Positions 55,584 to 64,000 of a stretch of 64,000 bases of DNA are shown piece after piece. This DNA is from Kingdonia uniflora (lineage: Eukaryota; Streptophyta; Magnoliopsida; Ranunculales; Circaeasteraceae). The stretch spans positions 124,001 to 188,000 of the forward strand of contig JACGCM010001166.1 of NCBI GenBank assembly GCA_014058105.1. Direction: 5' to 3'. Within the stretch, counting starts at the first letter, position 1, and each line of letters starts with the position of its first letter. The notes beneath the pieces are model-generated. The model had not been told where the DNA came from and ran no database searches. It worked only from the letters and a program-made list of their open reading frames with translations. The translations under genes were made by a program, and so were the position numbers.

Positions 55584-57560
55584 TTACCTTTTTTGAGCAA
55601 CATTGTACCTTATCTGTGGTGGCAAATCAATCTTACATACCCAAATGCTTTGAAGAATCCTTCGAGCTGAGGCTTCCTGTGCAAACCTTCTAGACACATT
55701 CTCACTTTTTACATTATTAGAAATCACATTAGACTTATATATTTGTCCATTGAAAGAGCAAGCATATGGTTGATAGGGTCCAACAAATCTACAATAAGAT
55801 ACAATATGTCCATTTCGACCACATATACTACAATAATAAATCTGAGAGTAAGAGACCAGTTTGGCGTGATTATGAGTAGTGGATATCATATTATGTTTGG
55901 GAACCAAAGTAGAAGCAGTTACTTTCACAAACTTTATGATTTGAGGAGTCTTGGCATTAAGAAGAGGTTTCTCATATCCTAGACCCCTTTTGTTACTATC
56001 CATCTTTCCCGTACATAACATTTTATCAATGTTCTTGGCCCCATGACAGAACCTCTCAAGTCTTTGTTAAGATAGAGCTACATCAAGCTTGGCCGAATCA
56101 AGTTCGTCCAAAATTGATTTTATTTTCTCATTTACATCATTAACTTATTTTTCTAAAAACACAACTTTATCATGAAGGCCTTGTTTCTCATTCTTAAGTA
56201 CCTCTATCTCGTGACTTGTACTCTCAGTTTTGTTTTGAAGTTCGCACGTAAGTGTATTAACTTGGTCTTTCAAGACTTTGTTAAGTTTACCGAATTTCAT
56301 ACACTTGGCAAGTGTCTGAGCATACAAGTCCTCAAGATTCAGGTCTTCAAACTCATTTTGTTCTTGATCATTCAGATTTTCAAACAAATTTTCAAGTTCA
56401 AAAATGTCATAGTTATCTTTACCATAATTTAGAAAAGTAGGATAAGCACAAAAATCCCGTTATCAACTACTTATGGATGACTCTCATTGTTATTATTCTC
56501 ATCATCACTGTCATCCCAAGTAATGCTGATATTCATAGCTTTATGATTGGTCCCAGATTTCTTATTGGGATAGCTGTGAGCATAATGACCAAGCTTATGA
56601 CACTAATAACATTCAATTTGACTTGGGTTAGTATCAAGGTTGGTCTGTTGGTTACTCACTTTATGCTTATCATGAGTTTGCGACTTATGATTCACTGATT
56701 GCCCATATTTTTTAAATTGGCATTGTTTTACAAGGTTTTTAAGCTGGTAACATATAGAGGCAATCTGTAAATCCATATCGGACCCATCATCATTATCTGA
56801 ATCATATGAGTTATCAGCTTCTACGGTACCCTTAGAAGAAGATGAATAAGATAAAGATTTAAAAGCAACACTTTTGATCTTCACAGGGTTTTCCATTTTC
56901 ATCTCGAGTTCAAAAGTTTGTAATTTACTAACTAATGTATCAGGTTTCATTTTCTTAAGATCTTGAGCTTCCTCTATAGCATCACGTCTGGATCTAAAGC
57001 TCTTAGGAAGGGATCTCAGTACTTTGAGAATAGTTTGAATATCCGGGTAAGCTGCGCCTAATGGGGCACTAGTATTGACAATATCACTTAGTCTCGCATA
57101 GAACTCATCAAATGGTTCATTCTCATCCATTCGAATATTCTTAAATTATGAGGTGAGCATTTGCAATTTGCTTTCCTTGACTGTATCATCGCCTTCATGA
57201 GTTCGAATTAATATGTCCCAAGCATCTTTTGAAGTAAAACAAGCAGATATGTGTCAAAACTCACTAGGGCTCGCAGGCATGAAAATAGCAGTGCGACCCT
57301 TATTATTGAAACTAGCAGCTTCCTTTTCATCCTTATACAATTAATTCCTAGGCTTAAGGACCTCTTCAGATTCATCACCCATTCCTTTCATCATGGTAAG
57401 GTGTATCCATCCATCTTCGATAGTAATCCAGATATCTTCTCCCAGTGATTGTAAGAATGAAATCATTTGGACTTTCCAATAAGGATAGTCTTTGCCATCG
57501 AAGAGGGGAAGGCAATTTTTGGGACCTCAAAAATATCCAAAATCTATTAATCTCAAGAAA
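55584..57560 (-). pseudogene. Copia Gag (SIRE/Maximus-like)
   Basis: Reading right to left: LFDGKDYPYWKVQMISFLQS near 57500 is the Gag start, then SKDAWDILIRTHEGDDTVKE and SKLQMLTS, and the UBN2-type region 57130-56603 (MDENEPFDEFYARLSDIVNT, KVLRSLPKSFRSRRDAIEEA). A first zinc knuckle at about 56600-56550 (CHKLGHYAHSY) has lost its last Cys and contains a stop. A coiled coil is at 56387-56145 (VLKDQVNTLTCELQNKTEST). GKMDSNKRGLGYEKP follows, then a second knuckle CSICGRNGHIVSYC at about 55800, intact. It forms the particle; several stops make this copy non-functional. Confidence 0.88.
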
Positions 57561-57600
57561 TCGAGTAAGGATCCGTGCTCAGGTTGTTAATCCTTGAAGC

Positions 57601-57618
57601 GTGATCGTTCTGATACCA
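57601..57618 (-). other. Primer-binding site of the copia element
   Basis: TGGTATCAGAACGATCAC on the minus strand is complementary to the 3' end of initiator tRNA-Met (TGGTATCAGAGC), differing near its end. Confidence 0.85.
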
Positions 57619-57620
57619 AT

Positions 57621-58577
57621 TTAAATTCCTCAACGCTTGAGACTATTCGATTTCGAATAAATTAGGTCTAAATCGATAGGTCTGAATTCCTTTAAATTAA
57701 TGGTCTAACATTAACCTAGTACAAATTGATTCAATTATCTAATGTCAACAAGCAATTATAAATTAACCACAAGACAAGTAATTTTAACCCTGTGGGAAAC
57801 CTTTCTTAGGAGAAAAACCCACAGGTCGTTGTCGAATCTCCTGACAGCTAAACAATCCACTATTGAAATCAAATTACAAGTATCAAATTACTTACAGACT
57901 CGATAAGCACATCCCGTGGTTACCTCTCTTCTAATTGAACTCCTCGCAGTCGATTCTATGTTCTCGCAATGCCCTTCCATTCTCGTAACGCCTCGCCTTA
58001 GATAACGCACCAAAGCTTCAAAGCTTAAATCGCTCAAACTTTACAAATCAATGATTAAGTTTTCTAAATTTCTCTGATTGATTCAATTTGAGTTTTACTT
58101 CTCGTTGAATCGATCGTTAAAATCTTTCATCTCTCTAAATATTAAGCTCTGAAAAAATAGGTTATGGAAGAGGTGAGTCTTTAAGAAAATTGTCTTTTAT
58201 AGGAAAACATAAATCACGTTCTCTGTTTGAATATAAATAAATGTATTCAAATAAAAAATAGCCTGAGGCATTTTATTCGGATACAATAAAATCTATTCGA
58301 ATAGAAATATTCTGAGTTCTATTCGAATAAAAAATGAATCTATTCGAATAGAAGCTCTGTTATCTTAAAAAAATATACCTATTACCTTTTCCATACTCTG
58401 TAAAAAATATATAGGGCTTAATATTGTAGAACAAGGAGTTCAAAATCCACTTACCTATTCAGTGTCAGTCCAGCTATAATCGCTCAAGGTGCAATCTCTG
58501 ATGATGAATAACCACAAGATAATGCTAACATCTAAACTAGACATGGAATAAAACAAACTCCAAATATGGATGTTTCA
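57621..58577 (-). repeat. Copia 5' LTR
   Basis: 957 bases, aligned with the split left LTR. The TTCGAA cluster at 58215-58360 retains three intact sites; others read TTTGAA, TTCAAA or TTCGGA. Confidence 0.87.
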
Positions 58578-58978
58578 AAAACCATGACCTCAGCTTGAGG
58601 ATTTAGTAATAATGACTTTATTGCTCAAGAGTAGTGAATGTTTGAATACAATTTGAGATCCTTTAATCCTAAAATTCTTGATTGGTCTCCCTTTCTTATT
58701 TGCGTTATATTCCTTTTATAGACCTTACTCTCAGTTCATTTACATATATCAGTACGTTCTCCTAAATTGGGAGAAGAGTGGCGGTTATCTCTATAACTAC
58801 TAATTTATGGAAGACATGTATCCTAGACATGTTCTATTTTATTTGGAGTGTTTGGGCTACATTCTTCTACAGTTCGTAGTCTAGGTGTCATTGTTAACAC
58901 GTATGTCACGTTTATGTTGCATGAGTCTGGCATGGTACTAGCTAGATGATATCCCAGCTCGAGGGATAAGTCCCTATA
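58578..58978 (-). repeat. LTR of Tat-type element D, right piece
   Basis: It resumes with AACCATGACCTCAGCTTGAG, matching the element A LTR downstream of the copia insertion point, and ends about AGTCCCTATA. The inner side reads GAGAGGAGGCGAT on the minus strand, a PPT, so this is the 3' LTR of a minus-strand element. Confidence 0.8.
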
Positions 58979-59240
58979 ATCGCCTCCTCTCAACTAAAGA
59001 CACGTATGTCTTGAGTTGAATAGATTCAATCGAGCACAATATTGTAATACGAATAGGTTATCTGACATAGGCAATGATGGATTTGTTGATGTAAAATTTT
59101 ACCTTGGAAGTGTAATGGGCTGCTGGGAATTTAAATGTTGTAATGATTGTGACTATTTTAGTCAGCTTTTGGGTTTCCCATAAGTATTCTTTGAATGATA
59201 ACTGCTTTGGAAATCCTTCCCAGCATTAAATGTTCTTTTT

Positions 59241-59250
59241 GTATATATAC
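59241..59250 (+). promoter_or_regulatory. TATA box of antisense gene alpha (element D)
   Basis: GTATATATAC lies about 100 bases upstream of the alpha ATG at 59349. Confidence 0.5.
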
Positions 59251-59348
59251 TGCTGCTATTGAACCTCAGATTATTCTTCTTCCAGCACTCTGCTGTTTCA
59301 GCTCTTCTATAAGTATTGTTCCCCGTTGTCATTCTTAGTTAGTGAAAA

Positions 59349-59988
59349 ATGATGACTACCCGACGCCAATCATATAAAGCTACAGTTCTTGCCAAAGTAC
59401 AAGAACTTCAGTTTTGTTACTTTGGAACCCAATCCCTAGATCTTCCTACTCCCATTCCTGTTCATCCTACCTATCATGGTACGACATTTAAGGAGGTAGT
59501 AGAGGCGAATAATGATTATTATCATATGGCGTGGTTCCATTATCTGGTAGTATCGGGGGAACAACGTAGGGTGGGTTTGCGTTAACTTACATTGGATACA
59601 ATTTTAGAGGAGGATGAGGCGGCTAGCGTTCATCCCAGGAAGTCTCGCCGCTATCTTATAAGCAATTGGGTTTAGTAGGTGGAGCAGGTGGTAGAAGTAT
59701 TTATGTTATAACCATTATCGTTTTCTTGTAGAGGTGGTAGTTTTAGAGGTGGAAGAGGTACTCTGTTACAGCCATCTTTGTTTTCTTGCAAAGGTGGTAG
59801 TTTTAGTGGTGGAAGAGGTACTTTGTTACAACCATCTTTGTTTTCTTGCAGAGGTGGTGGTTTCAGAGGTGGAAAAGGCTTTTGGTGCTCGTTCTTGGCA
59901 GTTTTGCCGATATCTGCCATCGATTGAACCCTGGAGAACTATCTGCAGTTTTGTGTGTCTAATGTATTTTATTGTGCCCATTTTTTAA
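59349..59988 (+). pseudogene. Antisense gene alpha of element D
   Basis: The frame starts MMTTRRQSYKATVLAKVQEL, then FGTQSLDLPTPIPVHPTYHG, NDYYHMAWFHYLVVSGEQRR and VGLR, ending with a stop at 59585. It is the cleanest N-terminal copy (78 codons without a stop). A later frame (59734-59988) reads EVVVLEVEEVLCYSHLCFLA, corresponding to the EVVV block of element A. It is expanded by a 63-base tandem duplication (three units at 59713-59880). The link between the two parts contains stops, so either an intron or decay separates them. Function unknown. Confidence 0.62.
59713..59880 (+). repeat. 63-base tandem repeat inside alpha (element D)
   Basis: Three units of TTTTCTTGCAGAGGTGGTAG followed by TTTTAGAGGTGGAAGAGG and TACTTTGTTACAACCATC. 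63 is a multiple of three, so the reading frame is kept. Confidence 0.9.
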
Positions 59989-60408
59989 ATAATGAAAAGA
60001 GTGTGTTCGAACTGAAAGTGTTAAATTCTCTGTTGTGTAAAGTTTATTTATATCGAACTATAGAAACTAGTAAAGTAAGATCAAAGTATGAAAATGTGTT
60101 TAATGTTTGAAAAACTATGTATCGAACTAATAAAAATAGTAATTTTGTATGACAAAAATAAGCATGCACAGCTCGAAGTGGATTTTATAAAAGTGCAGTT
60201 TGAAAATAAATGTGACAAAAAATGGATAAATAAGGAGATATTTTTTTAAGTGAGGGGGAGAGATAAATATCTTTTTGTTAGGGTGGATAACTATGATAGC
60301 TGTGATATTTATCAGGGAATATCTCAATAACGTAAAAGATGGGATTGGATGATATCGTACTCTATGCTTAAAAATAAGGTGGCAGATGAAATTTTGAAAT
60401 TAGTAAAT

Positions 60409-60761
60409 ATGGTGAGGACTCGCTCTTAGAGAGTTCGTCATGTAAGAGATGGGCATTTGGCGATAAAGGTCGCAGAAGTACGTGAACAGATATTCAAGTT
60501 CTCGAATATGAGGATGACGTGCCATTTTCTGTACTACAGCTCAAAGGTTTGACTGTAAGAGAAAAGGTTATCGAACTGGATTGACATTTTTGGTGTGATG
60601 CTTTTCGTCATATGATAACTGACCCTGAAGGTCGAAAGATTGATGTGAGAAAGATTGCTCTGGATGAGATAGTTGATGAAGATGAGTTGATTGATGGTGA
60701 TGAGGTGATTAAATGTGGAGCTGTAAGTCATTTGGGATGTTTCATATGTAATTACTTTTGA
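60409..60761 (+). pseudogene. Antisense gene gamma of element D
   Basis: The start reads MVRTRS with a stop, then VRHVRDGHLAIKVAEVREQI. After a frameshift, EYEDDVPFSVLQLKGLTVRE, a stop, FWCDAFRHMITDPEGRKIDV and DEIVDEDELIDGDEVIK. The C-terminal end is more acidic than in A and B. The family alignment with 7326-7090 and 23714-24009 is clear by eye. Confidence 0.6.
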
Positions 60762-60780
60762 GAGATTATTTATATGTCAG

Positions 60781-60929
60781 TTCAAAATATTGTAATGTGA
60801 AACAAATAAAAATATTGTAGGACTTTGCATATTTTTCACCTTGCTATGTGGACTTGGTTTGGATTTTGAATTTTTGAATCTTTTTGCTCTTGAATTATCA
60901 TCGAAATGATAATAAGTACTTTGGATCTT
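60781..60929. other. Unassigned AT-rich sequence
   Basis: Between the end of element D and the inverted repeat; nothing recognised. Confidence 0.5.
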
Positions 60930-61345
60930 CTAAAGCAAGCTATAAGGCAAGCTAGACTACTCGACTTGTTTTTGCCTACAATATACGACGGAACCAACAA
61001 AAATCTTCAAAAAGTGGGGCAGGGGGATCCTGTCGCAATAGATATTGAACTATTTCATAGGGGTTTTTACATAAATATATTATTAATAGTTGTCCAAACT
61101 ATATAATTCAGCAAACTTTGACCATGTAAATAAGGAAAAATATTAAAGAGTATCCAAGGAAATGCGAATAAGAAGAGGGTCAATCTTAGATAACTCGAGC
61201 AAACAAATTGAAATGAATAGGTGATGCAATGCGGTATGTTTCAACTTAGATGAAAAGGATTAAGATCTTTCAATTAAAGAAAAATTGGAGATTTGAGAAG
61301 AAGATGATGAATATTGGAGTAAAAGAAAGATAAGTTTAGGTTATA
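60930..61345 (-). repeat. Inverted copy of the element E LTR and its flank
   Basis: The reverse complement aligns with 48400-48818, including ATCTAAG...GACCCTCTTCTT and the 250 bases beyond the E LTR end. It is truncated at 61345 by LTR scraps of element D type. Confidence 0.82.
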
Positions 61346-61555
61346 CTAATTGTGAAGAAGACCTTTGTTGATTTATATTATTTATTTTGATATTTGTTTC
61401 ACAGGTTCATTTGGTATAAGTGGCCATTTGGGTTCCAAAATTAGTCCCTTACACTAACCACCTGTGTCATCTTATATTATTGGTTATACTAATTGTGTCA
61501 AAGGTACATTCGGTGTAAGAGCTTATTTGAGCCATTACGAAATTAGGCCCTTACA
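61346..61555 (+). repeat. Two partial Tat-type LTR ends in tandem
   Basis: Two units ending ATTAGTCCCTTACA (about 61455) and ATTAGGCCCTTACA (about 61555) are plus-orientation LTR ends related to the element D LTR start (TGTAAGGG in reverse). Confidence 0.65.
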
Positions 61556-62042
61556 AGGCTCATTGGATAGTCTTCTAATATACAAAAGAAGCTACTTCTA
61601 TAATATTATTCACCAGCACAAAATGAAATAAATATGCCTCATGTTGATGATGCCAGTCTATTCGATCTTAGATTCTTACCTATTTTTGTCTTCAAATTTT
61701 TAAGATCAACTCATATCCAGTATCGCTAACACGAAAAAATGGAAATGAAAGTCTATGGACAAATATGTTTGTCATGAGAACCACCTCTTGGGGCTCATTA
61801 CTCATATATATGTTTAGGAACAGAGTTAGAGGACTAGTGTGGTCAAATGACCCCACTAACATTCGCCAAAATCCACATCTTTCTATTAGTATTTGAATTA
61901 TCTTTGGTAATAGAGTATATTAGCGCTTGACATCTCTAACATTGAGTATTATAAAAGTATTTGCTTAGTGGTTGAATCCTTGGTTTGATTCATCTCTCCC
62001 CTGGTTATTTTTAATATGTAAACCATCATATTATCATTATCT
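61556..62042. other. Unassigned sequence
   Basis: No gene, repeat or regulatory signal recognised. Confidence 0.5.
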
Positions 62043-62990
62043 CTAAGCAGGGGTGGAGCCAGGATTTGAAGTTTGGGGGAGGGGGGGTGAAATGTAGCTG
62101 GGTATGATCAAGGATTATTTTGGGAGTTCGGGGGTGGAGTCCCAAAAAAAAAATTGTGTGCTAAATAATAACCGAAGATAATCAAATTAAAACCCTATCT
62201 TAATTAACAATTGGATATATATTTTAATCAAACTCGTTATAGACAATTTGAAACTAATGTAAATTTACAAATGCAGAAGCTTAATTCATTCATATTTAAT
62301 TTACAAGAAGTTTGAACTAGATCTCCACTAAATTTTAATAAGAGGAAAAATCAACTGAATAACAAATAACCTAGAGATCCCCTATTATAGAATACAAGAG
62401 GGATTAAAATTAGCAACCCTAATTCTAGTTTAAATAAAATTCTACTAAAATTGGAAAAACTTCCTTTTTAATCTTGTGTTGGTCAAACAAGCAAGTCCCT
62501 AAATCAATATAGTATCTCCAACAATGGATATGCTTGAATCCTAAGAGCCTAAATATAAATAGTCTGTTGATAGTAAGAATGACCATTAGAGGACAATTCA
62601 CATCAGAAACACTTATTTGATAGAAAATGAAATGGGGAAAATTTTGAAAGATAAAGAAAAGTAAAAGGGCTAATCAAGAATTGAACCTTTAGTAATAGGA
62701 TGAATTCCAAGATTCTTAACCATTTGAGCTACTTCTATTCACATTTAGAAAAAGAAGAATTATGATATTATCATACTATTTATTTTATTTCAAATTTTTT
62801 CGCCTATATAAAAAAAAAATCCCAAAATTCTTAAGGGGTTAGGGGGCTGCCTCAAGACTCTAGTATACCTTTTATAAGTATATTATAGTGCAGCCATAGA
62901 AAATACTCTAAAACACTATTAGTGTACCATAAAAAAACTCCCCATACTATTTTTGACCCCATGGAGCTCAAGTCCTGGTTCCGCTCTTAG
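62043..62990. mobile_element. MITE-like or small non-autonomous DNA transposon
   Basis: The ends are inverted copies: CTAAGCAGGGGTGGAGCC on the left and, in reverse, CTAAGAGCGGAACCAGGA on the right, both followed by a CCAGGA-TTGA-like motif and a G-rich run. No coding content. I could not establish a TSD, so the superfamily is not assigned. Confidence 0.55.
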
Positions 62991-63305
62991 ATATGTTTAT
63001 GACCCTTTTTCCTAGAACTTCTATACCTCTCACCCTATAGTGTTATTGTCGAAGGGTAAATGATTTAGTTACTCTAAAAGACACATGCTATTAACACACA
63101 TTTGACCTATCAATCTTTAAAAATAGATAAACAATTAAATAGAAAATCACAGTTTGTTTAATCTTTTTCGAAAACCTTCTTGCTTATAAAAAAAACTCCT
63201 CTATGTTTTGGTATGTAAAAGAAATCCTACTCTTTACTCATGGCAAATATCTAAAAGAAATCCTACTATTTACTATTTTCATGATGTCTCACAATATGTA
63301 AATAT
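62991..63305. other. Unassigned sequence
   Basis: AT-rich; contains a direct repeat AAAGAAATCCTACT at about 63220 and 63255. Nothing else recognised. Confidence 0.5.
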
Positions 63306-63522
63306 TGTTAGGGGTTGGGTTCAACCCAAGGTGGGAACCAACAGGGTTGGGGTGTCTCCACTGGACTCATAATTTGGCCCATAAATCTAGGGCTTATGGG
63401 GAGAGTTATAGAAGAGCTTTATGCCTTTGTAACCTTTTGGTTCATCATATCAATAAAGCCATTTCTTCTCTCATATATATTTATATGCGTGTATGTTAGT
63501 CTAGAGTATTTGATATCCAACA
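63306..63522 (+). repeat. 5' LTR of a Ty1/copia element (short LTR)
   Basis: It starts TGTTAGGGGTTGGG and ends GATATCCAACA, directly followed by CGTTATCAGCACG. Short LTRs with this junction are typical of Ale/Retrofit-type plant copia elements. The body continues past the window; no gag was recognised before position 64000. Confidence 0.75.
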
Positions 63523-63536
63523 CGTTATCAGCACGC
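63523..63536 (+). other. Copia primer-binding site
   Basis: CGTTATCAGCACGC follows the LTR end and is a common PBS in short-LTR plant copia elements. Confidence 0.7.
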
Positions 63537-63913
63537 CCAAGAGCTATTTGGAGCGATTTTGGCATTTTTGGTAATATTAGATTCTTTCTCTTATTATTAT
63601 TGGATTAATTACTTTGCAGAGAGGTACGATCTAATATATTTTCGTTTTTTAGATGTTTTATATTGATGATCTCATACCTAGAGTTCAGATCTACTATTTA
63701 CATGTGGAAAAAGAATTGGGAAAAAAAGGATTTTTACCCTTGTAAAAGGTTGTTTTGAACATAATTTTAAGGGATGATTTTAACATCATAATTACACGAT
63801 ATTATTTTTCTGGTGGTATATTGTACGTCACATGGAGATGTACGGATCGTTGCCAGAAAAATGACAAAGTTAGGTAGTTCATCACTGCCTCAGGTAGCCG
63901 TCAAACCCAATAT

Positions 63914-63953
63914 TAACCCTATGTTATGATGACGTCATCATGACATAGGGTTA
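63914..63953. repeat. 40-base near-perfect palindrome around TGACGTCA
   Basis: Arms TAACCCTATGT and ACATAGGGTTA surround ATGATGACGTCATCAT; only one base pair is mismatched. A second TGACGTCA follows at 63961-63968. Such cores are bZIP-type binding sites. Confidence 0.85.
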
Positions 63954-64000
63954 GACCTAATGACGTCATCCCATGTCACTGATCCGAATCTATTTTTTTA

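Larger units (their letters stand above)
49890..58577 (-). mobile_element. Ty1/copia element with gag but no pol, inserted in an LTR
   Basis: The 5-base TSD AAAAC is perfect (49885-49889 and 58578-58582). The minus-strand LTR starts TGAAACATCC. The PBS TGGTATCAGAACG fits initiator tRNA-Met, and the PPT is AAAAGGGGGAGAT. The internal region holds a copia Gag of SIRE/Maximus type, but the remaining 2 kb lacks any protease, integrase, RT or RNase H, so the element is non-autonomous and gag-only. Confidence 0.88.
58979..60780 (-). mobile_element. Tat-type element D, 3' remnant with antisense genes
   Basis: After the 3' LTR come alpha and gamma on the plus strand in the same order and spacing as in element A. 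Beta and pol are missing; similarity ends near 60780. Confidence 0.75.

Overview
This is nuclear DNA from a flowering plant. It is AT-rich, has no prokaryotic gene organisation, and is packed with plant-type retrotransposons and DNA transposons. I recognise no intact housekeeping gene, tRNA, rRNA or CRISPR array. Nearly all coding potential belongs to mobile elements in various states of decay, many inserted into one another. Boundaries were read by eye from LTR, PBS, PPT, TIR and target-site-duplication (TSD) matches.

Layout, left to right. (1) 1-6975: minus-strand Ty3/gypsy element of the Tat type (here G1), cut by the window edge, with a scrambled inverted block in gag. (2) 6976-9487: remnant (B) of a plus-strand Tat-type element with its 3' LTR. 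(3) 9488-19640: a related plus-strand element (C) with the pol 3' half, tandem repeats and antisense genes. A 2.27-kb gene-capturing hAT element (11931-14196, TSD CTAGTTTT) sits inside its tandem repeats. (4) 21511-35997: the most complete Tat-type element (A), minus strand, about 14.5 kb, with both LTRs and a near-perfect TSD. (5) 36003-43400: two paralogous small coiled-coil genes, a short-motif tandem array and a decayed Mutator-like (MULE) transposase. (6) 43985-45180: end of a LINE. (7) 45344-48561: plus-strand Ty3/gypsy element (E) lacking gag and protease. (8) 49765-58978: LTR of a further Tat-type element (D) split by a Ty1/copia element that carries gag but no pol (49890-58577, TSD AAAAC). 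The left LTR of that copia element is in turn split by a 2.65-kb solo LTR (50248-52902, TSD CTTCC). (9) 58979-60780: antisense genes of D. (10) 60930-64000: an inverted repeat, LTR scraps, a MITE-like element, and the 5' LTR and PBS of another copia element running off the window.

The most interesting content is a set of three genes, called alpha, gamma and beta here, that lie antisense to gag-pol between pol and the 3' LTR of the Tat-type elements. Homologous copies are seen in A, B, C and D, several with their own TATA box. Beta is a long coiled-coil protein that resembles the 'putative gypsy-type transposon' proteins of plants. A second highlight is the hAT element, which carries a chimeric open frame joining a lipid-transfer-protein-like segment to ubiquitin-ribosomal protein L40, plus a spliced segment ending in a Pin1-type prolyl isomerase C-terminus.
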